Assembly (NCBI GenBank): GCA_009928005.1
Contig: RFVO01000008.1
Span: 1-43,289 of the forward strand
Length of the DNA stretch: 43,289 nt
Direction: 5' to 3'
DNA from: Chitinophagia bacterium
GTDB lineage: Bacteria; Bacteroidota; Bacteroidia; Chitinophagales; Chitinophagaceae
In this document: piece by piece, positions 19,331-26,658 of the stretch
How the letters are laid out: every line of letters begins with the position of its first letter
Position numbering within the stretch: position 1 is the first letter of the stretch
Made by a program: the position numbers and the translations under genes
Notes under the pieces: generated by a model
What the model was told of the DNA's origin: nothing
The model's input: the letters and a program-made list of their open reading frames with translations, nothing else
Databases searched by the model: none

Positions 19331-20692
19331 ATGAATCCATTAACAAACTGCAAGAACATTTATTTTATTGGTATTGGTGGTATAGGTATGAGTGCCTTGG
19401 CAAGGTATTTTAATAAACAAGGGGTAAAAGTGAGTGGCTATGATAAAACCTCAACTTTATTAACAGATGCATTAATAGAAGAAGGTATTCAAATTCATTT
19501 CGAAGATAATTTAACTAAAATTGATAAAGCAGCTACAGTGATTGTATATACACCAGCTATACCTGCCGAACATGGTGAATTAAATTATTATAGAAACAAT
19601 AACTATTTGGTCGTAAAAAGAAGTGATGTGCTGCAGTGGATTACTGAAAACGCATTCACTATTGCTATTGCAGGAACGCATGGGAAAACCACCACTACTT
19701 CTATGACAGCTCATATACTTCGTCATACAGGGTATGGATGCAATGCCTTTTTAGGTGGTATTGCTACTAATTATGGAACTAATTTTTGGAGCCATGAAAG
19801 AAATGTGGTGGTGGTAGAGGCAGACGAGTACGATCGTAGCTTTTTAAAACTAGCACCCAATATTGCCGTGATAACTGCAGTAGATCCAGATCATTTAGAT
19901 ATCTACGGAACAGCAGAAGAAGTAGTTAAAGCCTTTGGTGAGTTCTCAGATAAAATAAAATCAGGTGGTGTACTTATACAAAAATGGGGGACTCAATTTA
20001 CTACCAACATAAGTAATAAGAAAGTGCTTTCTTATGGATATAATCATAAAGAAGCCTCTTATCATACCATTAATTTAAAAGTTATAGATGGTTCTTATCA
20101 TTTTGATTTAGTCCATCCCGCTGGTATTTGTAAGGACATTGTATTAAATATGGGGGGCTTACATAATGTTGAAAATGTAAGCGCTGCTATTGCTATTGCA
20201 TTAAGCTTAGAAATAGATGAAGTAAAAATTAAAGAAGCGGTAGCCTGTTTTGCAGGGGTGAAAAGAAGGTTTGAATATAAAGTTAAAACAGCAAAGAAAG
20301 TATTAATAGACGATTATGCGCATCATCCTGAAGAATTAAATGCTTTAATTAGTGGTGTGCGTAGTTTATATCCCAATGAAAAAATGGTGCTAGTATTTCA
20401 ACCGCATTTATATAGTAGAACCAAGGACCAATGCGATGGATTTGTTGAAACCTTAGACAAGGCAGATGAAGTAATCTTACTACCTATTTATCCTGCGCGT
20501 GAACTTCCAATGGAAGGCGTAAGTAGTGAAATGGTATTAAATAAAATGAAATTAAGTCATAAAAAAATAATGTCTAAGGAAGAATTATATAATTGGGCCG
20601 CTAAAACAGAAGATAAACTTATTGTTATGGCAGGTGCTGGAGATATTGATACCTGTATTTTAAAAGTTCAAGAAATAATTACAAAAAAATAA
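19331..20692 (+). CDS. murC: UDP-MurNAc:L-alanine ligase
   Basis: This 453-residue Mur ligase adds the first stem residue, L-Ala, to UDP-MurNAc. Motifs are YFIGIGGIGMSALA at the N-terminus, AGTHGKTTTTSM as P-loop (G118-K119-T120), EADEYDRSFL, and later DDYAHHPEE and VFQPHLYSRT. A TTG exists six bases upstream at 19325, but the ATG at 19331 gives the usual short N-terminus and is preferred. It follows murG by six bases and its stop touches the ftsQ ATG. Confidence 0.96.
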   Translation: MNPLTNCKNIYFIGIGGIGMSALARYFNKQGVKVSGYDKTSTLLTDALIEEGIQIHFEDNLTKIDKAATVIVYTPAIPAEHGELNYYRNNNYLVVKRSDVLQWITENAFTIAIAGTHGKTTTTSMTAHILRHTGYGCNAFLGGIATNYGTNFWSHERNVVVVEADEYDRSFLKLAPNIAVITAVDPDHLDIYGTAEEVVKAFGEFSDKIKSGGVLIQKWGTQFTTNISNKKVLSYGYNHKEASYHTINLKVIDGSYHFDLVHPAGICKDIVLNMGGLHNVENVSAAIAIALSLEIDEVKIKEAVACFAGVKRRFEYKVKTAKKVLIDDYAHHPEELNALISGVRSLYPNEKMVLVFQPHLYSRTKDQCDGFVETLDKADEVILLPIYPARELPMEGVSSEMVLNKMKLSHKKIMSKEELYNWAAKTEDKLIVMAGAGDIDTCILKVQEIITKK

Positions 20693-21859
20693 ATGAAGCA
20701 TTGGCAAACCATATTAGTTAGAATTCTTTGGAGTATAGCAGGTGCTGCACTTATTGTGTTATTTGTAGTTGCCTGGAAAGCCAAGGAAGAAAAAAAATGC
20801 AGCTCCATTCAAATTGAATTAGTAGGAGAGAATACGGCTGCAATATTTATGGATGAAAAAGAAATTTTACAAATTATACACGAGCAGGGGGTGAAAGAAG
20901 GCTTAGCTATTGGGGAAGTGAATTTAAATAAATTAGAAAAATATTTAGAAACTATACGTTGGGTAAAACATGTAGAATTATTCTTAGATAACACTCAATC
21001 ATTACAAGTAAAAATAGAACAACGTTTACCAATTGCACGTATTTTTACAGCTTTGGGTAATTCCTTTTATATCGATAAAGAAGGTTTGCAGCTTCCCTTA
21101 AAACAGCTTACTGTATTACGTTTGCCAGTATTTACCAATTTCCCGTCCGATTTGGAAAAATTATCTAAGCCTGATAGTTTACTATTAAATGACATCTTGC
21201 ATTTTACAAAGGCAGTGCAAAACGATTCATTTTTTATGGCACAAACTGCACAGGTAAATATTGCTGTTAATGGCGATTTTGAATTAATACCATCAGTTGG
21301 AGATCATTTGGTTTTAATTGGTTCGGTAGATAACATAGAAGATAAATTAAACAGACTCTATACTTTTTATAAAAAAGTATGGGTTCAAAGTGGTTTGAAT
21401 GCTTATCAGGTAATAGATTGTCGTTTCGATAACCAAATTGTAGCACTTAAAAAAGGTATGCAACCTATTCAATTTTCTGCAAATGATTTACCTATCGTAG
21501 ATTCGACAATGGCTTTAGAAGCGAAAAAAGATACAAGTAATCTTAAAGCAATTAGTGTTACAGCTATTAAACCTGCAGTGGTAAATGCGTCCAAAAATAT
21601 AGCTATAACAAGTACAAAAATAACACCTAAAATTACACCTATCGCAAGTGTGAAAACTAGCACAAAAACAAACTCAAAAAATACAGTTAAAGCACCCTCT
21701 AAACTAGCTGTAAAACCTATACCGAAAAATGGGGTGAAAATAGTTCCTAAAACAAGTAGTAAAATAAACAATAAATCGAAATCAAAATCGTTAATTAAAG
21801 TGAAGCAGTCTGCCAAGGCCTTAATGCCCCAAAAGAAGGCTTCCACAACAAACAACTAA
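20693..21859 (+). CDS. ftsQ: FtsQ-type cell division protein with a long Lys-rich C-terminal tail
   Basis: This 388-residue bitopic membrane protein has a helix at about residues 8-27 and a periplasmic POTRA-like part (about 35-110, with IRWVKHVELFLDNTQSLQV and EQRLPIARIF). A beta-rich FtsQ/DivIB domain runs to about residue 260. FtsQ recruits other divisome proteins, and the call is supported by its place between murC and ftsA. Odd feature: residues 277-388 are a low-complexity tail of about 25 Lys among Ser, Thr, Asn, Pro, Ile and Val with a single acidic residue. It would lie in the periplasm. Most FtsQ proteins are 250-290 residues and lack this. The gene starts immediately after the murC stop codon. 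Confidence 0.88.
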   Translation: MKHWQTILVRILWSIAGAALIVLFVVAWKAKEEKKCSSIQIELVGENTAAIFMDEKEILQIIHEQGVKEGLAIGEVNLNKLEKYLETIRWVKHVELFLDNTQSLQVKIEQRLPIARIFTALGNSFYIDKEGLQLPLKQLTVLRLPVFTNFPSDLEKLSKPDSLLLNDILHFTKAVQNDSFFMAQTAQVNIAVNGDFELIPSVGDHLVLIGSVDNIEDKLNRLYTFYKKVWVQSGLNAYQVIDCRFDNQIVALKKGMQPIQFSANDLPIVDSTMALEAKKDTSNLKAISVTAIKPAVVNASKNIAITSTKITPKITPIASVKTSTKTNSKNTVKAPSKLAVKPIPKNGVKIVPKTSSKINNKSKSKSLIKVKQSAKALMPQKKASTTNN

Positions 21860-21871
21860 AAAACAACAAAA

Positions 21872-23272
21872 ATGAGTCAGCACGAATCACCCATTATCGT
21901 AGGTCTTGATATTGGAACCACAAAAATCGCTGCCATAGCAGGAAGAAAGAATGAATTTGGTAAATTAGAAATCTTAGGATTTGGACGTGCCAATAGTAAT
22001 GGTGTTCAACATGGCCAGGTTTTAAATATCGACCAAACCATTAAAGCAATTCAACAAGCTTTACAAAACTGTCAATTAAGTAATCCCGATTTAGAAGTCA
22101 ACGAAGTATATGTTGGTATAGCAGGACACCATATCAAAAGTTTACAAACAAGAGGAGATCAAGTGCGTCAAGACGCCGAAAATGAAATTCAAGCTTGGGA
22201 GATTGAGCAACTTATCAATAATCAAAGAAAAACATTTATTCCTGCAGGAGATCAAATTATAGATGTAATTCCTCAAGAATTTCATGTTGACAACAACCAA
22301 AACATCAAAGACCCAGTGGGAGTGAATGGTGTAAAAGTGGGTGCCAACTTTTTAATTTTAACAGGAGACAGAAATGCTATTAGAAATATTAATCGATCTG
22401 TTGAAAGAAGTGGTTTAATAACCAAAGATTTAGTCTTACAACCTTTAGCTTCTGCAAGTGCTGTTATGAGTGATGTTGATATGGAAGCAGGTGTAGCTAT
22501 TTTAGATATTGGTGGCGGAACCAGTGACTTAGCTGTTTTTTATGAAGGTGTATTAAAGCATACAGCTGTTATACCTTTTGGTGGCGAGAATATTACCAAT
22601 GATATTAGAATGGGATTGGGTGTATTGAAAAGTCAAGCTGAAGCAATGAAGGTTCAGTTTGGTAGTGCATTAACCGATGAAGCAAAAGCCAATGCCTATG
22701 TAACTATCCCAGGTTTGAAAGGAATGCCTGCCAAAGAAATTAGTGTTAAAAGTTTAGCTGGTATTATTCAAGCTAGAATGAGTGAAATACTTGATTTTGT
22801 TACTTATCATTTAAAGCAAGTGGGCATGGATAGCCGCATGTTAAATGGAGGTGTGATTTTAACAGGGGGTGGTTCTCAATTGAAACATTTAATTCAATTA
22901 ACTGAATATATTACTGGTTTGAATGCAAGAATTGGTTTACCTAACGAGCATTTAGCGCCTAATCATATTGAAGAATTAAAAAAACCAATGTATTCAACTT
23001 GTATTGGTTTAATCTTAAAAGGATATAATGACTACGAGCAAAATCATAAAGTATTTACAGAGACATTTAAGAAGGTAGAAGTGCCAAAGTCTTTAACTGT
23101 AAATAATACAGGATCTGCAAATGGTTTAACTAGTCAAAGAGTAGAACCGAAGCCAGTTGCCACTACTTTAACTACAGAACAAATTGAGAAAAGAAAGAGC
23201 AAATTCTGGGATCGTTTCAAGAATAACCTTATTGAAATTTTCAGTGAGGAAGACGATAAATTATTACCATAA
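21872..23272 (+). CDS. ftsA: Cell division protein FtsA
   Basis: This 466-residue actin-fold ATPase tethers FtsZ to the inner membrane and signals to the septal synthases. It has VGLDIGTTKIAAIAG (phosphate 1), the SHS2/1C subdomain with VYVGIAGHHIKS, VAILDIGGGTSDLAVF (phosphate 2) and the adenosine motif ILTGGGSQLKHL. The C-terminus carries a probable membrane-binding amphipathic helix (KFWDRFKNNLIEIF) followed by an acidic end. It is somewhat longer than E. coli FtsA (420) owing to the linker before that helix. It lies 12 bases after ftsQ and 113 bases before ftsZ. Confidence 0.96.
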   Translation: MSQHESPIIVGLDIGTTKIAAIAGRKNEFGKLEILGFGRANSNGVQHGQVLNIDQTIKAIQQALQNCQLSNPDLEVNEVYVGIAGHHIKSLQTRGDQVRQDAENEIQAWEIEQLINNQRKTFIPAGDQIIDVIPQEFHVDNNQNIKDPVGVNGVKVGANFLILTGDRNAIRNINRSVERSGLITKDLVLQPLASASAVMSDVDMEAGVAILDIGGGTSDLAVFYEGVLKHTAVIPFGGENITNDIRMGLGVLKSQAEAMKVQFGSALTDEAKANAYVTIPGLKGMPAKEISVKSLAGIIQARMSEILDFVTYHLKQVGMDSRMLNGGVILTGGGSQLKHLIQLTEYITGLNARIGLPNEHLAPNHIEELKKPMYSTCIGLILKGYNDYEQNHKVFTETFKKVEVPKSLTVNNTGSANGLTSQRVEPKPVATTLTTEQIEKRKSKFWDRFKNNLIEIFSEEDDKLLP

Positions 23273-23385
23273 TATTTACCCACAATATGGTTATAAAAAA
23301 CCAATAGAATAAAATCTTAAAAAGGTAATTTCGATATAACTAACTAAGAACGAACCATCTAACTAACCTATCTAAACACAAAAAA

Positions 23386-25563
23386 ATGATTCAATTTGAT
23401 TTGCCAAAACAAAAATCATCCATCATAAAGGTCCTCGGCGTAGGCGGCGGTGGAAGTAATGCTGTCAACTTTATGTTCAATCAAGATATTGCAGGAGTTG
23501 ATTTTATTATTTGCAACACCGATTCTAAAGCGATTGAGCAAAGTACAGTTCCAAATAAAATTCAGTTAGGACCACATTTGACGCAAGGTTTAGGTGCCGG
23601 CGCCGATCCTTCAGTAGGAAAATTAGCAACTGAAGAATCTTTGGATGAAATAAGAAAAATATTAGAAGTTAATACCCGTATGGCGTTTATTACGGTGGGA
23701 ATGGGTGGTGGCACTGGAACAGGGGGTGCTCCCATTATTGCAAAAATTTGTAAAGATTTAGGCATATTGACAGTGGGTATCGTAACTACTCCTTTCGGAT
23801 TTGAAGGACCACGCAGACAAGCACAAGCAGAAGAAGGCATTAAGCAATTAAAACCTTTAGTAGACACTTTATTAGTGATCTCTAATGATAAATTACGTGT
23901 ACAATATGGTAATTTAAAAATGAAAGAAGCTTTTACCAAAGCCGATAACGTTTTGGCTACTGCTGCAAAGTGTATTACAGATGTAATTAATAGCCGTGGA
24001 CATATAATTGTAGATTTCGCGGATGTATGCACTGTTATGAAAAATGGTGGCGTTGCTATTTTAGGAAAAGCAGAAGTAGAAGGAGAGAATAGAGCTCAAA
24101 GAGCTATTGAAGAAGCATTGAATTCACCATTATTGAATGACAATGATATTAGAGGTGCAAAATGGATATTATTAAACATTAATAGTGCTGAAGGAGATTA
24201 TGAGTGTTCGATGGATGAATTAGAAACTATTAATAATTTCTTACGTGAGCGTACAGGAGAAAATTCTGATGTCATTATGGGTATGGGGTACGATTCAACA
24301 TTGGGTCAAAAATTAGGTATAACCCTTATTGCAACAGGTTTTGAGCATAAGGACCCATTCCAAAAGCAAACACCAAAAAAAGCTGAGGCTCCTGTTGAAG
24401 AAAAAATTGTAATGACATTACTTACTGAAGATGCAGTTAATGAGACAAACAATTTAAAGTCTGCACCTACCGAAGCGGTTGCCGAAACTCCAGCAGAAGA
24501 GCCAAAAACAGAAGAACCTACAATTGGCGATAGTTATTTTACTTTAGGAGAGGAAGTGGTAGAAGCCATTGATGAAGTAGCTGCAATTGTTGAAGAAGAA
24601 GTGGAAGAGGAAATGAGTATACATGAAGTAGATGAAATTTCAGAGAAAGAATATGAGGCTGAAATTGACGCTCAAATTAGTATTGCTGCTAATGAAGTGA
24701 TGGAAGAGATGGTAAGTCAACCTATCGTTTTTGAAATCAATGATGTGTATGAGGGTGAAGATGTAGAAGAACAGGAGGAAGTAGTAGTGAATGAAGTAGA
24801 AGAAGAACAATTAGAAGAAGAAGTGATAGTAAGTGAATTAGCTGCTCCAGTGGCTGAAACGAATCTTTTCATTCTAACAAAGCCTACCAATATTTATGCA
24901 GAGCATACTGAAGAAGAGCCATCCTTAGAAGAGTTTGAAGAGATGGAAGAAGAAGAGATGGAAGAAGAGGAGATGGAAGATCAGGAGATGGAAGAAATGC
25001 TAATCCAAGATGATTTAACAGTTACCATGCAAGAAATAGTAGAAGAAGAGTTAGTAGAGGAAATTATAGTAGAACAAGTAACACCTGAGATGATAGAAGA
25101 AGAAAAGGTTGAGGAAGAACTTGTAGAAGTAGCTGAGATAACTATGCAAGCAGCTCCAGTTCAAGAATCTGTTGTTTATGAAAGCTCATTTAGAATGGAA
25201 GAAGAGCCTACTATGCAACTTGTGATGAGAGATGAGTCCTCTTTTAACGCCAATCAAAATAATGCAAAGCAACACCCTTCTTCATTTGATATGCCTATGG
25301 ATGATGCAGAAGAGCAAAGAAAAAAAGTAGCTGAACGTATACAGAAATTAAGAAACTTATCTTTCAATATTAGTAATGCATCTGATCCAAATAATGAATT
25401 TGATGCAGTGCCTGCTTATGTAAGAAGAAATTTAGATTTGTTTGGTAATACCATGGCTTCAGTAGAAAACTATTACAGTAAGTATACAGTAGAAAAAGAT
25501 GAGAATAATCAAACACAAATTTCTACCATTAATACTTTTTTAGACGGTAAAAAACCAGATTAA
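23386..25563 (+). CDS. ftsZ: Cell division GTPase FtsZ with a very long acidic linker
   Basis: This tubulin-like GTPase forms the Z-ring. The globular part (about residues 1-325) has GVGGGGSNAVNFM, NTDSKAI, the tubulin signature GGGTGTGGAP at 107-116, TPFGFEGPRR and NSRGHIIVDFADV. A linker of over 300 residues follows, strongly enriched in Glu and Val/Met, including four tandem EM-rich pentads at 519-538. A conserved C-terminal peptide-like segment, VPAYVRRNLDL from residue 675, would bind FtsA. About 40 further residues follow that peptide. At 725 residues it is nearly twice E. coli FtsZ (383) and long even for Bacteroidota. It is the last gene of the dcw cluster, closed by a terminator. Confidence 0.96.
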   Translation: MIQFDLPKQKSSIIKVLGVGGGGSNAVNFMFNQDIAGVDFIICNTDSKAIEQSTVPNKIQLGPHLTQGLGAGADPSVGKLATEESLDEIRKILEVNTRMAFITVGMGGGTGTGGAPIIAKICKDLGILTVGIVTTPFGFEGPRRQAQAEEGIKQLKPLVDTLLVISNDKLRVQYGNLKMKEAFTKADNVLATAAKCITDVINSRGHIIVDFADVCTVMKNGGVAILGKAEVEGENRAQRAIEEALNSPLLNDNDIRGAKWILLNINSAEGDYECSMDELETINNFLRERTGENSDVIMGMGYDSTLGQKLGITLIATGFEHKDPFQKQTPKKAEAPVEEKIVMTLLTEDAVNETNNLKSAPTEAVAETPAEEPKTEEPTIGDSYFTLGEEVVEAIDEVAAIVEEEVEEEMSIHEVDEISEKEYEAEIDAQISIAANEVMEEMVSQPIVFEINDVYEGEDVEEQEEVVVNEVEEEQLEEEVIVSELAAPVAETNLFILTKPTNIYAEHTEEEPSLEEFEEMEEEEMEEEEMEDQEMEEMLIQDDLTVTMQEIVEEELVEEIIVEQVTPEMIEEEKVEEELVEVAEITMQAAPVQESVVYESSFRMEEEPTMQLVMRDESSFNANQNNAKQHPSSFDMPMDDAEEQRKKVAERIQKLRNLSFNISNASDPNNEFDAVPAYVRRNLDLFGNTMASVENYYSKYTVEKDENNQTQISTINTFLDGKKPD
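24940..24999 (+). repeat. Four tandem 15-bp repeats within the FtsZ linker
   Basis: Units begin at 24940, 24955, 24970 and 24985, each starting GAGATGGAA. They encode EMEEE, EMEEE, EMEDQ and EMEEM (residues 519-538). The unit length is a multiple of three, so slippage would change linker length without a frameshift. Confidence 0.85.
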
Positions 25564-25597
25564 AACTTGTTTTTTGTGTACAGTTGATTTTAGTTGT

Positions 25598-25627
25598 AAC
25601 CCCACCCCTTAAAAGGTGGGGTTTTTG
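25598..25627 (+). terminator. Intrinsic terminator after ftsZ (end of dcw cluster)
   Basis: AACCCCACC at 25598-25606 pairs perfectly with GGTGGGGTT at 25615-25623 around an eight-base loop, followed by a T-run to 25626. This GC-rich stem stands out in an AT-rich region and should end the dcw transcript. Confidence 0.92.
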
Positions 25628-25654
25628 TTGTTAATTTTCATGTACTTTTATAGT

Positions 25655-26575
25655 ATGCAAACAGTATTAATTACAGGCGGCACAGGCATGATCGGCCAGG
25701 CATTGGCAAAGCAGTTTATTGCAACTGGCTATGAGGTAATTATAATATCAAGAAATCCTAAAAGGTCTAGTAGAGAGCATTTGTCTTATGCAAAATGGGA
25801 TGTAGAGAAATCAGAAATTGACTTGGAAGCTTTATCCAAAGCAGATATTATTGTGCATTTAGCAGGAGAAGGCGTGGCAGATAAAAGATGGACAGTGAAA
25901 AGAAAACAAGCCATTGTAGATAGCAGGGTGCAGTCAGGTAATTTATTAGTAAAGGCTTTAAGTGAAAATAAACATAAAGTAAAAACATTCATAGCAGCTT
26001 CTGCCATTGGTTGGTATGGTCCAGATACGGTAGCAAGTTTGGAACATGGATTTGAAGAAACAAATGCTCCTGATAATTCTTTTTTAGGCAATACTTGTCT
26101 ATTATGGGAACAAAGCACTGCAGCTGTTGCAAACATGGGAATACGTTTAGTAACATTAAGAATAGGTATTGTATTGAATAAAAAAGGAGGTGCACTTGCT
26201 GAATTTTTAAAACCAGCTAAATTTGCCTTGGCCGTTATTTTAGGAACAGGGAAACAAATTATAAGTTGGATTCATCAATCGGACTTATGTAAAATGATTC
26301 AATATGCTATTGAAACACCTGCTTTGCAAGGAATTTATAATGCTGTTGCACCGAATCCTGTAACGAATAAAAAATTAGTATTAACTATTGCCAAAAATAC
26401 TTATCCTATTTACTTCCCTTCTTTTATGCCTGGTTTTTTACTTAAAATAATACTAGGAGAGATGAGTATTGAAATATTAAAAAGTACAAATGTGAGTGCA
26501 GAAAAAATACAAAACGCAGGTTTTGTGTTTGATTATCCTGTAATTGATGAGGCAATTATTAATTTAATAAAATAA
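25655..26575 (+). CDS. TIGR01777 family NAD(P)-dependent epimerase
   Basis: This 306-residue protein of the extended short-chain dehydrogenase superfamily, TIGR01777 subfamily (E. coli YfcH, SulA-annotated relatives), has the Rossmann motif LITGGTGMIGQALA at the N-terminus, VHLAGEGVADKRWT, the ASAIGWYG active-site region, TLRIGIVLNKKGGAL and a DUF1731-like C-terminal end. The substrate is unknown for the family. An in-frame ATG at 25616 would add 13 hydrophobic residues and start inside the ftsZ terminator; the ATG at 25655 gives the canonical N-terminus. Confidence 0.9.
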   Translation: MQTVLITGGTGMIGQALAKQFIATGYEVIIISRNPKRSSREHLSYAKWDVEKSEIDLEALSKADIIVHLAGEGVADKRWTVKRKQAIVDSRVQSGNLLVKALSENKHKVKTFIAASAIGWYGPDTVASLEHGFEETNAPDNSFLGNTCLLWEQSTAAVANMGIRLVTLRIGIVLNKKGGALAEFLKPAKFALAVILGTGKQIISWIHQSDLCKMIQYAIETPALQGIYNAVAPNPVTNKKLVLTIAKNTYPIYFPSFMPGFLLKIILGEMSIEILKSTNVSAEKIQNAGFVFDYPVIDEAIINLIK

Positions 26576-26592
26576 GTGAAGAAATAATATCA

Positions 26593-26623
26593 CTAGCATT
26601 ATTTTAATCAAAAATGCTGCTAG
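26593..26623. terminator. Possible bidirectional terminator between convergent genes
   Basis: CTAGCATT at 26593-26600 can pair with AATGCT plus CTAG at 26613-26623 with a two-base bulge, in an A/T-rich setting between the convergent epimerase and fatty-acid oxidation genes. The stem is imperfect, so the call is tentative. Confidence 0.35.
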
Positions 26624-26658
26624 AAATAATTTAGGCTATAGCTAATCTAGAGCCCTTA

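Noticed and set aside
21469-21855. 128-codon open frame opposite the ftsQ tail
   Set aside because: It is the antisense of the Lys-rich repeat region (giving Phe/Leu/Val-rich sequence), with no promoter and no recognisable family.
23273-23385. CTAACTAA repeats in the ftsZ leader as a regulatory array
   Set aside because: Only two short, irregularly placed copies in a low-complexity A/C/T-rich leader; not distinguishable from composition.
23562-24032. 156-codon open frame opposite ftsZ
   Set aside because: It lies antisense to the conserved GTPase domain of ftsZ; long open antisense frames are common here and it shows no family signature.
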